Shown: piece after piece, positions 1 to 12,803 of the stretch
Position numbering within the stretch: position 1 is the first letter of the stretch
Layout of the letters: every line of letters begins with the position of its first letter
Assembly (NCBI RefSeq): GCF_032884065.1
Contig: NC_088873.1
Location: 40,571,403-40,635,402, forward strand
Length of the DNA: 64,000 nucleotides
Direction: 5' to 3'
Source: Artemia franciscana
Lineage: Eukaryota > Arthropoda > Branchiopoda > Anostraca > Artemiidae
Notes under the pieces: generated by a model
What the model was told of the DNA's origin: nothing
The model's database searches: none
The model's input: only the letters and a program-made list of their open reading frames with translations
Made by a program: the position numbers and the translations under genes

Positions 1-100
1 AAAAGTACACGTTCTGGTGTCATATGGCACTCTATGATTGCCTTCAAAGTTCAGAATCAGCTAATAAATATGGTTTTAGAGGTTCCTAATTGCCCCGGAA

Positions 101-286
101 ATGCGAAGTTCCAGTGAAATTAGGTGGGGCTCAACAGTTCAATATGAGACAGTACAAGAATTCTTCGAAAATACAGTGTTGAATCCTTTTATTGATGTTC
201 TAACTACAAAGATTGAAAGTAGGCTAGAAGAGAACACTTTGGACGTTTTGAACAACTTAAGCGTAATTCTATACGAAATGAAATAA
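101..286 (+). pseudogene. hAT transposase fragment (C-terminal region scrap)
   Basis: An open stretch of about 61 codons contains EFFENTVLNPFIDVLTTKIE, which matches in pattern the segment before the dimerisation domain of ZMYM1-like hAT transposases (an F..Y/F, then P-F-hydrophobic-D, then a helix with a basic residue). The better preserved hAT at 21-24 kb has the same pattern (HYKTSLFIPFLDYFISELK). The frame is closed upstream by a stop at 77-79, and the conserved dimerisation block is absent. It is too short and isolated to work. It comes from a different, more diverged lineage than the 21 kb copy. Family assignment rests on pattern only. Confidence 0.45.
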
Positions 287-690
287 TTCTATACTAATCC
301 TAATTCTATACTAATTCTATACTAAATCCTAATAAATATAATTACTAAATCTATAGTATAAATATAATTATATAAATAGTATAATTAAATAGTAGTTAGT
401 GTAATTAAGTAATTAAATAGGTAAATAGTATAATTATATAAACAGTATAATAAATATAAATAGTATAATTATATAAATATAATTACTAAATCTTAGTATA
501 CTAAATCTATACTAAATCCTAATTCTATACTAATTCTATACGAAATGAATTATATAAACAGTATAATAAATATAAATAGTATAATTATATAAATATAATT
601 ACTAAATCTTAGTATACTAAATCTATACTAAATCCTAATTCTATACTAATTCTATACGAAATGAAATAATTCTATACTATAAACGAAATG
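287..690. repeat. AT-rich minisatellite with 116-bp tandem duplication
   Basis: Short degenerate units of the type CTATACTAAATCCTAATT and AAATAGTATAATTATAT fill this stretch. A larger block starting at 432 is repeated almost exactly from 548, a period of 116 bp. It begins right where the hAT fragment ends. No coding potential. Confidence 0.85.
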
Positions 691-2135
691 AACTAAGACA
701 GTGTAAGCTCAGTGTGTAAATACTATAAGCTCGATTTTGGACGCTGCATGTCTTGAGTTACAGTGTTTTACACAGTTGAGGATACAAAAAACAATAACAT
801 TCTCAAAAAAGTATCTGTTTTTTTTTCTGAAAAATGCTTGAAATAAGTTTCCTCTGATATTTGATCTATTTAAACTGTACTGCACTATTCCTATGAATTC
901 TGCGTCGTGTGAAAGATATTTTCCTTGCCTTCGATGGTTGAAGATGTACTGCCGCAACACCACGGGATAAGAAAGATTATCTTCACTTGCACTGTTGGCA
1001 ATTGAAAGAGAAGTATAAATTGACCTTGATAAAGTGATCAAACATAGACGACTACAATTTTCGGAACAGGTCTGTGTCTATTGTAGGTTTATTCTACATG
1101 TACATTCCTCTGATTTTGAACTATCATAAGGTTCATGTTACAATATGATATTAAACTTCGAATTATATGTAATAAAACTTGGAACTGTCCTGTATTTTTG
1201 TTTTTGCTTTATGTGGCCCGCTTATTTCAATCCTGTTTATTAATATATAGCAGCGAACCCACTATCAAATCAATTTAGTAAGAAGTCATAAGTAATGTTT
1301 CATTGAATCGCACAAAGTAACAGTTTAGCACAACAAATTTAATCTTACGGAGTCAAAATCTGTTCAAAATTGCGTGCAACTGAATACCAAAATACACGGG
1401 GCTGTTAGAATGGTGCTTGGTTCAACTATAAGATAGAGAATCCTGTGCTGGGATGGGAGGTTGGGGAAGCGGGGGGGGATGTAGTTTCTGCTACATTAGT
1501 GATGAAGCCTATTGAAAAAAGCCGAATGTATATGTAATACACCTTAGCTCAAGCCAAGGGGCAGTTGGAGATTTTTTTGAAGGTGCAGTTGGCTTTGGAG
1601 ATCAACTGGTTGTTAATGTTTGAATTTTGGCGGTTGAAAAACGTTGCCAAATTTAACTCATTGGTTTTGCTTATTTATTCTTCATGGTTTAACGTGGCAA
1701 AATTGACTAAAATGTGGTAGTGGCGAAGAAACTTTATAATTTTATAACAATTGAAATAAAAATTTTACAAAACCAGAGTTTTCAGTTATGAATAGTGGTC
1801 AGATGAATTATGGGAGAAAATTTTTGTTAAAATTTTCTTGGTACTTTAAAGGTGCTAAAGTCGAATAGCAAATGGAAAGGTACCCGATTAATTGTTAAAA
1901 GTTGTATTGGCTCTATTATTATATCTTAGGTGTTTTCTTCGTCTCTCTTTTAGTTGACGGTGCAATGTCACAATAACTATCCCCCTTTTTTCTATTTCTA
2001 TTCTCTTTTTTCTCCATTTATAATACTTCTTTGGCTCCGTTGTTTCGTATTTGAATTTTTTAGCTCTATTTTTTAATCTAGTTTTTACATAAGCCATTTT
2101 TTGTTTATGAATATTTTGATTGTTTCTCTTGTGCA
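691..2135. other. Unassigned AT-rich DNA
   Basis: No gene recognised. A 110-codon open frame on the minus strand at 709-1041 has no recognisable motif, no convincing splice sites and a composition like its surroundings, so I do not call it. A G-run at 1470-1478 resembles the G-runs near transposon ends elsewhere in the window, but no terminal repeat is visible beside it. Confidence 0.5.
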
Positions 2136-2335
2136 GTGGCAAAATTCCGTCAAAATACTGGGGGGGGCAAATTTGGAGCCATTTTTCCCAACTCAAGTGA
2201 AAAATGAGCCATATAGACCATAAAGGTAAAGATATGCTAAAGAAAACTGACCTGTTTATGTTGATGCTTGAATTATGCAGGTCGAAAATTCAGTTGGGGG
2301 GAATGGGTCTAGGCTGGGGGCAATTAATCTTTATT
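2136..2335 (+). mobile_element. Truncated MITE, family M (copy 1)
   Basis: Starts with CAGTGGCAAAATTCCGTCAA and a G-run, then follows the complete family M element at 47428-47717 for about 170 bp, sharing for example GGAGCCA..TTTTCCCAA and ATGAGCCATATAG. The 3' terminal repeat of the complete copy is missing here, so this copy is truncated or internally deleted. A Lys/Arg-rich open frame on the minus strand (1888-2196) runs through its left end and is not taken as a gene. Confidence 0.65.
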
Positions 2336-2340
2336 AATTA

Positions 2341-4375
2341 AATCTAAATTATCTTTTTTCTTGAATAACATAATATGTTTACTTCTGACTTCCCCTATTA
2401 TATATATGAAATCAAGCCACCTGTCGTACGTGATTTCCTGAAGTGGGCAGCCCCTCGACCAACATTTGACTGAACATTTAGTCGGTAAGAAATCATATTT
2501 AAGACTACATTTATACATCATAGCTTAACTTGTGAAATTATTCATCACGAATGTGACTCGTATCAAGATTTTTAGAAAAAAATCGTAGCTCAACCCAGTT
2601 AATTGATTTGGCAAGAAGTACACAAAACTTATAAAAGTTAGACACATGCAGTTTGATACATTTGACTTTTACGAGTATTAGTCTGGTAAACAGGAGCCAA
2701 CACTGATTACATATTTCATTTAGTGACTGAATAATTTCCATATTAGAATCCACTCGCCCCATAAATCTTTCCGTATTTAAACTCGAAAAAAAGAAAGTAC
2801 CCTCTATTCAGCTAGTACGGCATTGAAATTTGATAGACCAATAAGTAGGGTCGTATCCACGGTGGGGGAGTTTATCCAATATGACCCCCCCCCAAAAAAA
2901 AGAATTATAAGCCGACTCTTAAAAAATTAATAAAAGTACATATATTTTTTTTGTTCGTCGTTAAGTTTTTCGTTCCCCCCCCCCCGAAAAAAGGTAATCG
3001 TTTATCAATGAAGTATTATAAATCTATCAGCCGGCTTCGATATGTCCTTGGGGTAAACTTTACTAACTAGCCCCCAAAAGGAAAAAGAAAAGAACTCCTA
3101 ATCTGGAGTCCCAGATTAGGGGAAATGTGAAAATAAAAAAAATAGCTTCCGCGCTATTTCATGAAGGTAATCAAAGTAGACATTGCAATGAGCGTTGGAC
3201 AGATTGGGAATGTCGATACTTACCTAATCGACACATATTAATTACATACTGTCGATACATATTAATACCTAACAATTGTACCTTTCTTAGACCTAAATAA
3301 TAATTCTAAGTGAATTAGGGTGTAGAAATTATTCTCAAAAAGGACAGGCCAACCCACTAAAGATACTCCTGAAGTGCGATTGAAGTCAGATAAGGCTGAA
3401 AAGGCCGCCCTTCAGAGCCCAGTACTCCTATGATTGCATGCTTTTATAGATGAACTTCTTATGATGTATAAAATGATATGCCTGTTAAAGCACATAGCCT
3501 GCGCAGGAACTTACTTCCAGGGTAACAAAAAAAAAAAAAAAACAGACGAAGTTATAGAACACTTTTCTGAAGCTCGTAAAAAGTGAAGATTGATCTAAGA
3601 ATGGAGGCCTAAAATAAAGTGTTGTGGCCTAAGAAATCGTGGCACAAACTGCTACATCGTATTATTTTTTTGGCACTTCGTAAGTACAAAATAAAGTGGT
3701 TTTTGGGGCAAACACTTTGAGGTACTATACGCATATCCTAGGATTTAAGATGCTCCCTTAATCTCATTTATCGTTAGTTGTTATCGAAATTTCAGTGGTA
3801 AAAAAACTTTGTTGATTCTTTACCGTTTGCATTCACATGAATAATCCATAGAGATAAGGGATACCAATTTTTTTTGTTGTCAAATGCTACCTAATGTTTT
3901 TAGACGTTTTTCGCCTAAGACCATCCGGAAATGGGCTTAAACTGCAAAGGTATTTAAAATTAAACATTTTTTGCCCCCTTGGACCATCCTTAGGTTTATT
4001 TACACCTCAAAACCGCGATTTCCTAATTATTTTTCTTTTGGACGTTCCAAAATATTGAAATTTTTAGGGCATTATCATATTTTTGTCAGTTTTGCGACGT
4101 TTGAGCTGTGAAATAGGCTACATAAGAAAGACCAAATATCGGCAGTTAGATTTGACAACACTTATCGTCCGTAAAAACTCAAAACACTAGGAATCTCTTA
4201 GTTTTAAAGGACAACTAGGAAGGTGTTTCATTGATAACCGTAAATCCCAATTTTTTCCTAATATCTTAAATATGTATGGTTGTCCAAGTTTCAACATCAC
4301 CAATTCAAAGAATCACGTCGCTTTCATTGTCCTCGGTACTTAAAAGAAAACTTTGTACCCATACAAGAGAGCCTT
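2341..4375. other. Unassigned DNA with a transposon end and a perfect hairpin
   Basis: No gene recognised. At 2849-2866 the sequence AGGGTCGTATCCACGG resembles the terminal motif of the T-type transposon ends elsewhere, and C-runs near 2885 and 2976 fit that type. A perfect 10-bp inverted repeat (CCTAATCTGG / CCAGATTAGG, 3097-3106 and 3111-3120) has a 4-nt loop. Two minus-strand open frames (2324-2521, 2538-2762) show no known domain. Confidence 0.45.
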
Positions 4376-4470
4376 TGAAAGGACTGGAAGGAAGGAGGAG
4401 CTTGCTTAGCTGTTTCGGCTTCAGGTAGCTTGGGGCTATAGTGAGTTGTTAATAGTAGTAGAAGCAGCAT
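4376..4470 (+). mobile_element. LINE 3' tail (5'-truncated copy)
   Basis: A diverged copy of the last ~90 bp of the LINE at 25.2-28.0 kb: GGAGGAGCTTGCTTAGCTGT, a TTC-GGC-TTC-AGG-TAG-CTT block, then GTGAGTTGTTAATAGTAGTA. It ends in the AGT-type microsatellite that closes other copies. Severe 5' truncation is usual for target-primed reverse transcription. Confidence 0.75.
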
Positions 4471-4481
4471 ACACAGACATA

Positions 4482-5062
<581 letters not shown>

Positions 5063-5290
5063 GCGTGTTTGTGTGTATCAAAAATTTGTTCATATACATT
5101 TTTACGAGTTTGGCAAACACTTCGGAGGGGGGCGGTCAAACCCCCTAACCCCCTGGATACGGACTTGCACCTATGATCATGGATACGGCAGCCTTTATTT
5201 TGGCGGGTCATGTGCAGGACAAGGCCATACTCCAAAATCAAGCCCTTCATGATGTTCCCCGTATAACTCAGAGATCCTGTAATTTTTTCC
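5063..5290 (-). mobile_element. Possible transposon end
   Basis: Contains a G-rich stretch (GGAGGGGGGCGG near 5125) and CCCCCTGGATACGGACTTG, which resembles the reverse complement of the T-type terminal motif (CAGGGTCGTATCCAGG). GC content is higher than the flanks. No second end was found. Confidence 0.35.
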
Positions 5291-7614
5291 AATCTGATGA
5301 TAGGTAGGCCTAATCAAAACCATCTACAAATCTTCTTTTTAAGTTTGTCTCTTCTGTTTGTTTTAATGACATACAAAATTTAACTTCTGAGTGGTTTATG
5401 GCCTGGCCAAAAGTATTGCAACTCTTCATATTGGGAAAAAAAATGCAAAGATAGCACATTCCTGTCCCGACTTGTCAGCAAAAAATACAGACAATGTTCT
5501 GCTGTGCTACAACTAAAAAATCATATTTCTGAAGGTCTATACCAACAAAAGCAGAGCCTTCTGAGGGGTTAGCCATTTCCAATAAAATTAACCAACAATT
5601 CTAGGTTATATAGAAATCTCCTTGGCAAGTGAATGGGTACGCGAAAATGGAAGGGGATTGGGGAAAGATGTATTTTAAATAGTCTAGGGGAGGGACAATT
5701 TTTTGATTTGTGCAAGATCGAAAGTATTTTCCAAATTTGAGGCCCCCGCTCCAACTGAAGCACCTTGGCAATTGCTGATTTAATAAGGCTGTCACATTAT
5801 GCTATACAACTTTTCTAACTGGCATAAGTTAGGGTTTTACGTTACATAAAGTTACGGAGCAAATTTTGTCTTTATCGCCAAGTAGACTCGAGTTCTACAT
5901 CGAATTTTTCGTTATGTAGCCTTATGTTCGGTTATGGAAAATTTAAGAAACTAGCAAGAAGAAGGAATCTCTGGATGACCAGTTAATAGGCTACGGAAAT
6001 AAATTAGTAAACTTTTTCTTGAAAGTCTTTAGCGTCGTCTATTCATCACATAAGTTCGTTATCAGAACCTGAATCATCATATTCATTACAGACTTTTAAT
6101 TTTTGAACATATTGCTTATGATGAGCATCATGATTTCAGACGGTGATTTTATTATTTATATGTTAGCTTAGTGTACAAGGATTTGTTTTATGGTGAAAGG
6201 TTATAAGATAACATAAAGTTATACATATAACCTTACGTTATACAAGATGTAACTTAACCACTTAGTGTAGAAAATAAGGTACGCAGTGTGAAACCTGCTT
6301 TAGGCCTCATATGCTCTAGCTAGAGACGGCGTTATTGATTCACAGGGCGTTGGGTGAATTAGTGTCATATGAGGTATTGAGAATTGTAAGATCAAATTAG
6401 CTGTTTAATTACTTTATATGTTAAACGAGGCTGGTAGCTTTAATCAAATTTATTAATAATTCAAATTAATTTACTATGTCAAGTCAACAATGACGATAAC
6501 AATCACTTTTGGTTAACCTGCTAAAGTCTGTATTCATTCAATTATGGAGGAGAACCATAACGCCAGTAAAGGCGTAAGGCTTGCCTCAGTTGTCCTAGTC
6601 GTCAGCCCCCTAAGGTAGCCCCTTTTCAGTAGGCAATATAAATTAAGAATTGTAGTCAATATATTATATTCAAGCACATATAAAACCCAGTTTGTCCATT
6701 GAAAAAAAATAATCAAGGAATCACAAAATAAAAATGTTTCTGTCTAAAGGTAATGGACAAAATATTACTTCAGTAGGTGGCTTCGGGGTAAACTTTACAA
6801 AAATTTCCGAGTTCTAGAGCATTTTCGGTTAACTTCTATAAATTCCTGGAATTCAGGGTCTAGTATTTCAAAAGTTGTTATTTGACATTTTTTTTCGATC
6901 AGTTTTTGGGCGGTTCTTAGTGATTCCTAAATGAAAATATTTATTCATATTCAATTTATTTTTGAGTAAAATAGGGTTTTCTACTAAGGGAATTTAGAAA
7001 ATTTTCAATAGAGCCCTTACTGAAGTCAAAGCCAAAAAATCATATTTAAAAGAAAACCATAGATTTTGGTAAATAATTTTTATGAAGATGCCTACCAGAC
7101 TGCTCTAGAGGCGTGTTATTATTTATTAATTTTGAAATATTTCTGAGTGCGACATATTTTTCTTTTCCATGCAAAAGATTGGTTGACTTTTTGACATATA
7201 CAAAGCAGGACAAATATTCAAACAGACTTTTACGCTTATCACGACAGTGTTCTATATCCCTTGAGGGCACCCATAGGAAAGGGCAAGGAAATTCTCCCCC
7301 TCCCCAAAAAGAAGACCAACGATGTAGGAAAAGGCAAAATTGAACAATATGACATTTTCCCGAAAAAAGCTGTGCTTTCCTTTGCAAAGTCCCCCCTTGA
7401 AAAGAATTACGGATACCCTTATATCCACTGCTTTTTTTCTTCCGTACTATTCATAAATTATTAAGATCTTCGAATGCCATGACAAAATCACATTTGAATT
7501 GAAGTATGCTTTCAATATATGGCTGTGTAATTCAAAAGGCGTTATCTGACATTTTTTATATTTAATTAAAACAAGCCTGCACAGTACTTTGTCTCACTGA
7601 GAATAAGGTAATTA
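5291..7614. other. Unassigned DNA
   Basis: No host exon, repeat family member or RNA gene recognised. Open frames at 5569-5795 and 6534-6716 (-) and 7046-7464 (both strands) have no recognisable domain and overlap one another on opposite strands, as chance frames do. Confidence 0.5.
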
Positions 7615-7860
7615 TCTCTGAATGCAGACAGAGAAGCCGGTTTTACTCAGATCAAGAACGACAGTATGGTTGTTAAAACGTTTGGCCCCAGATGGATGGC
7701 CGAAGGACACAATCTTTGACAAACTACCATCCTACAAGAAGGATGTGCGAAAGCTCAGGATGGCTGGCCTCCAACCTCTTCCTGGCTGAAAGGCCACGAA
7801 ACGAAGATCAGCGCCACCGGTTTGGACCTTGAGGGTCTAGGACCATCATGCTTACTTTTA
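7615..7860 (+). mobile_element. GC-richer coding-like island, probable retroelement remnant
   Basis: A roughly 56-codon frame opens at an ATG at about 7624 and reads to a stop near 7790, containing KRLAPDGWPKDTIFDKLPS and KKDVRKLRMAGLQPLPG. A codon-like stretch continues past the stop to the block GGTTTGGACCTTGAGGGTCT. Base composition is clearly less AT-rich than the surroundings. The look is that of the C-terminus plus 3' end of a non-LTR retrotransposon other than the 25 kb family. I cannot name the family, and a small host exon is not excluded. Confidence 0.35.
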
Positions 7861-8696
7861 TTCTATCATCCTCCATTTGTAAATCGTAGCTTATCTCATC
7901 TTAAAATTTCTTTCTTTATAACCCTGGAAAGTGGAATTTTGCTAAATAACTCTTTTTGGACGCCTGTAGCCATAAGTTCTTCTCAGCAGCCCCGTGGCTA
8001 AAAATTTCAACCATGACGCGTGCCAAGAGAAATACCCATTTATCAGTTTGTGTCTGATTGATGGTATTAGTTATCTCAGCTTGAAGTTGACACATGGGAG
8101 GCCCAAACTGACAGAATATCTAAACTACATGACTACCATCCACAATATAGGTAGAAGATTAATTATGAATGGGTCAAAGAAATAGTTGTCAAATTGTTAT
8201 TCATGATCCTAGCAGTCTATCTGACATAGTTGATTTAATTGAAACACCTGTTTAGTAAATATGCCTTCGAGGTCGTTGTAGAGCATGGTAACCAACCAGG
8301 AAAAGTAAAATATATTACACATTTTGAAATTAAAGCAAATGCAACAATGCACAAATATATTTATGATGCTTTCTGATAAGGTTGATAATTAAAGAGCGAC
8401 ATTAAAAATATCTACATTTTGTGCTGGTTCTAAGAATAAAAAAATCATTTAGTTCAAAATTATCCATCAAAATTTATTAGCATAAGGAAATTTGCATAAT
8501 TTTAGGAAAATTTTTAACGAAAAAGCTGTGTGATGCTGGTAAAAAAAGGCTAAATTATTAAATCCAGCGTGTCTGATACCTCCAGACCTAAGATTAGAGC
8601 CATCTTTATAAACAATTGAGCGTTTTGTTTTTTCCTGGTTTTCTTTTTACGAGAGCTTAGTCTTCAGTAGAAAGTTGCCATGGCATTAGTACAGAC
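7861..8696. other. Unassigned DNA
   Basis: AT-rich, with no gene or repeat relationship seen within the window. A 63-codon frame at 7994-8185 (+) shows no known motif. Confidence 0.5.
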
Positions 8697-8860
8697 AGGG
8701 ATATATCCGGGGGATAGCTCCCCTTCCCTGAAATCCTGTATTTTTAATTTCTGGGAACTTCTTGTTCAAATTATGAAATATTTTATTTAAGTTTTATTAG
8801 GGTCCCGATTTTCTTTATTATTGTCCCCCCGCCAAAAAAACCTGGGTACATACCTAAAAT
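8697..8860 (+). mobile_element. Short non-autonomous transposon, both ends suggested
   Basis: Begins CAGGGATATATCCGGGGG and ends near ACCTGGGTACATACCT, an imperfect inverted pair of the CAGG..TATCC..GG kind. The interior (TTTCTGG(G)AACTTCTT.TTCAAATTAT) is shared with 15800-15830. About 165 bp, non-coding. No reliable target duplication seen. Confidence 0.45.
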
Positions 8861-9241
8861 CGGAAATCGTCTTGGGCCTTTGGAAAAATGAATTTACGAA
8901 TTTTCGTTTTTTTTTAAGAAATAGACTAACTATTAATAGGATTGTCGGATTTTATTAATGAACGCTTACGCTTTAGCGTTATCTGAGTGTTGAGAGCAAG
9001 GCCGTATAGGTGGTTGGGCAACTGATATAATGTTTCAAATAGGCCTATAGCCTATTTCGCTATTTCTGTCACGGACGAAAATTTATTCAGTTTCAAAAAT
9101 AAATCACACGCATCGAATCAGAATAGATAGTGATTTGATTTTTACGGAAGTAAAAAAAATAATGTAAAGGGGTTAAATGATTGCATATAGTTTTTGATTC
9201 AAGTTCTTATTCAATGTCTTATTTTCAGTTGCTATAGCAAG

Positions 9242-9450
9242 TCAAATTGTTGGTGTCCACTCTTGATATCCACTAAGGGGCGCTGATTTCTCGCTGTATG
9301 TCTCGGAACGCCATGTGTGCTGCATAGTTCTGCCGCACTTTTCAAAGTTCCGCGGCGCTTGGCACACTACCCAAAACGCTTGGTAGCTCTGCCACACTGG
9401 GCTTGGGTCACCTGGTGTACATGATTTCTGAGAGAGAGACATGACCCCTC
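9242..9450 (-). repeat. GC-rich dispersed repeat E (copy 1)
   Basis: Reads on the minus strand as GGGGTCATGTC..CTCTCAGAAATCATGTAC and then an ACCAGGTG, GTGTGGC, GTGCCAAGCG series. The same order appears at 17065-17205 (+) and 56560-56845 (-). The frame at 9242-9442 (-) arises from this repeat and is not called as a gene. The family could be a MITE or short satellite; termini are not defined. Confidence 0.7.
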
Positions 9451-9982
9451 GGATATCTCCGTGTTCAAATAAGAAAAAAAAAACAAGTTTGAATAATCAA
9501 GTGTATGACTGTAAGTTATGAATCATATGTAGGTTTATAAACAGGTTTACCAGCCTGTTTCTAGAGACCAGTAAATATTTTCATTAAGGCCGTAAGAATG
9601 TAACAAAAGTGCAGATAAAACAAATTTTTGATGCGTTTTTAAAAAAAGTTTTTGCAATCATCCCATCGAACAAAAATCCTGGCTACGGCCTTGATTTTCA
9701 CTCCTAGTTCCTTACTAATGACCCGATGAATCCACGATCCATGGAAAAAATAGTTGAAAAATCAATTTCGTGACTTTACATTGTATGAATTTGCCGAGTT
9801 CCCTTGTTCCCCATTTCTCTTGTCACTGTCATTCTAATATATGGCAAAAGATGTGAGCTTTACCCCTTTGGCAATTTTAGTGCCCTATGTAAGTCATATA
9901 TATATATTGAAAATAAAATTATTCTATTCAGTTATAAATAGCCTTCTTTGCAAATAGTAATGACTAAATTCACGTTCACAAT
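9451..9982. other. Unassigned DNA
   Basis: Nothing recognised apart from short homopolymers and a TATATATATA at 9898-9907. Confidence 0.5.
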
Positions 9983-10079
9983 GAATACCGAGCTAATACC
10001 GAGCTTTAGTGTCCGTTAATTTACGAGCTTTTAGTGTCCGTTAATTTACTAATACCGAGCTTTAGTGTCCGTTAATTTT
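9983..10079. repeat. Minisatellite, unit about 30-35 bp
   Basis: Three imperfect copies of ACCGAGCTTTAGTGTCCGTT plus AATTTA, the middle one lacking the leading AATACC. Non-coding. Confidence 0.85.
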
Positions 10080-12079
10080 GAGCCAAATAGAATTTTTCAT
10101 TGTATTTTTCGATCGGTTGATACCAATCGAAAAATCTCATACGTTAATAGCCCTTAAAAGATCATGGACAGACAGGAGCAAAAACAACCAAGAGCGGCGC
10201 AGTTAAATTTTCCAGGGGGAGGCAAGTACTACCAGGAACTTTGTTTTTACCGATATTTTGGAATATTTCTCGAGAATGGGAATATTTCTCATTTTCCAAT
10301 TTTTAAGCATTTTATTATTTTCTTTTTTTCCGGGGGTATCCCCCCTGCTGCTGTCTATCAAAGCAAAGTTTAAAAAAGAGTGCGGAAATTTTGACACTGC
10401 TCAAATTCTATGTCACTTGTCCTCATATCTGCATGAAGGGGGGGGACTCTGTCCTCTCAAATGGAGCAAGGGCCTCGTGGATAGCAGAGAAAAGGTGACC
10501 TGAAACACACTTTCGGTTTTAGAACATCCATTCAGTAAAATTCTTCTGACTCCTCCATTTTGATCAGTTTTTTATGCATATATGCTTATGTCCATTGTCG
10601 TCATGTCAACTGTCTGTTTCTCATCAAATGGTTGACACATACAATATTATTACACTACTAGGGAAGTGTTACTTTTCGCGTTGCAAATGAGCCGGTTAGA
10701 CGCCAACCTGGGGAAATAAAAAAAAAAAAAAACTTTCAGCAGAAAAATTCAGCGATAAAATCCATCGGTGGTTTGGACTGCACCACACTAATCGGACTGA
10801 AAAAACACCCAGCGGTTTCTGGTGTTTGATTATTTTCTTGAGCATAGAGAACATTTAGGCATGGAGTTGGTCAGACCAAATCCATGTTGGATTATTAAAA
10901 AAATAAAACAATTAAAAAAATATTTAATTTTTATCGTAAGAGAACTGTCGTCTTTGGTTTTAGTTTTTGTCTTTAGGGAGCATCCTTCTGAATATACACG
11001 TAAAGAATCAATATCTTTGACGGAAAACCTTAAAAAAATGTAATGAGCGGACCTGATTATGTTGTCTTTTTGAATGTCCATAATTCTAACTTTTCCCAAA
11101 GTTTGAAATGTTTTGATTTTATGTTTCAGAAATTTGTGATAGAATTTAAATAGTAAATAATTATAATAAATAATAATAATATTATAATAATTATAATAAT
11201 TATTAATAATTTCCAAAATAAAATAGTCATTACAGTTGCAACTGTGTCGCAGCCAATTATTATATTTAAATCATTATAGAAAATCCTTACATTATTATAC
11301 ATAGAATTATTATGCTTAAAATTTTACCAGTTTTTGATCAACTACGACATCAAATTGAGCAAGTTTGTAGCAGCCATGTACAAAACGTCAGGGCCACATC
11401 TGGCTCTTGAGCGCCATTAACGGATCTTATAAAATTTTATAGAGAATAACCTAATAGAAGACCCTCTTCTACTAAAAAGTATTTTCTTATCATTTAAAGA
11501 TAAAATAAGGGCATGCAATCTCCTCTCCCCCACAAAAAAAAACTTTAAAAAGGCTTTGAAGCTATGGAAAGCCATATGTCAAAGATAACATTTTTGAGGA
11601 TGTAAGAAGGCAATTCCTAATTCATAACTGCTAAATTACCATAATTTGAACATAATAATTCATATTCTTAAACATAATTATCATATTGCCAGAATTACCT
11701 TGCTTGCAATTGCCAAGATAGTCATTCGTCGTGTTAATAAGTTTGTGTGGCTAGATAATCCAACATGAACATAATTCGAACCTGTGAAATTTACTGGGCA
11801 TTAGACATGAATCCATAGCCACCGCTACCACAGTTTGCCACAAAGGTTTTGAGTGGTACTTAACATAATGTAAATTCACGAAGGGTAACATAGAAAGTGG
11901 TACAGTCTTTTTAGCCACTTGAGTCTATAATCAAGCCTAGTTCTGCACCTGAAGCTGTCATTTCTACCAGGATTTTGACAACTGCATCGTGTCTCTTGAA
12001 TTTAAGGTCATGAAGATGTGGTGACTGCTATGCTATTTCTAAGACTTGTAAAATGGCATGCTTGTTTTCTTACATCATA
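10080..12079. other. Unassigned DNA with low-complexity patches
   Basis: A G/C-run pair around 10213-10345 (CCAGGGGGAGG ... CGGGGGTATCCCCCCTG) may be a transposon remnant. 11140-11220 is an ATT/AAT-rich low-complexity tract. The overlapping frames at 10164-10503 (both strands) and 10822-11216 have no recognisable domain. Confidence 0.45.
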
Positions 12080-12803
12080 TAACTTTTTTTGGAGCACCTT
12101 TGCCCCTTTTTTTCTAAAGTGGCTGACAAGTACGTATCCAGGATTTTGTTCGGGGGGGGGGCTACCAAAACATTACACATCGCACTAAAATTTATACGGA
12201 TTTTTTCTAGTTTTTTACGAGCACCTTTGCCCCTTTTTTCTAAGATGACTGACAAGTATGTATCTAGGATTTCGTTCAGGGGGGGGGGGGCTACCAACAA
12301 ATCACACAACGCACCAAAATTTATACCGATTTTTGCTAGTTTTATTTTTTACGAGCACCTTTGCCCCTTTTTTCTAAGATGACTGACAAGTATGTATCTA
12401 GGATTTTGTTCAGGGGGGGGGGGGCTACCAAAAAATCACACAACGCACCAAAATTTATACCGATTTTTGCTAGTTTTATTTTTTACGAGCACCTTTGCCC
12501 CTTTTTTCTAAGATGACTGACAAGTATGTATCTAGGATTTTGTTCAGGGGGGGGGGGCTACCAAAAAATCACACAACACACCAAAATTTATACGGATTTT
12601 TGCTAGTTTTTTACGAGCACCTTTGCCCCTTTTTTTCTAAAGTGGCTGACAAGTACATATCCAGGATTTTGTTCGGGGGGGGGACCAAATAATTACACAA
12701 CGCACCAAAATTTATACGGATTTTCGCTACTTTTTTACGAGTGCGATAGAAATTTCTAGGGGGAGAGGTTGAAACTCTGTAACATCCCTCCTGGATACAA
12801 CCC
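12080..12803. repeat. Tandem array, 125-134 bp unit, 5 copies plus partial
   Basis: The phrase GAGCACCTTTGCCCC starts at 12092, 12219, 12353, 12487 and 12615, and a decayed version (GAGTGCGATAG) sits at about 12739. Each unit then has GACTGACAAGTATGTATCTA (or a close variant), GGATTT(T/C)GTTC, a G-run of 8-13, and CACCAAAATTTATAC. The G-runs and TATC(C/T)AGGATTT resemble transposon termini, so the array looks like an amplified transposon end. It closes with CCTGGATACAACCCTG, a reverse-oriented terminal motif. Open frames through it on both strands are repeat artefacts. Confidence 0.9.

Noticed and set aside
709-1041. 110-codon minus-strand frame
   Set aside because: No motif, no splice or start context, and composition equal to the surroundings. 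Chance is likely in AT-rich DNA of this length.
1888-2196. 102-codon Lys/Arg-rich minus-strand frame, considered as an sFRP NTR exon
   Set aside because: It begins inside a MITE end, lacks the NTR cysteines and has no conserved block.
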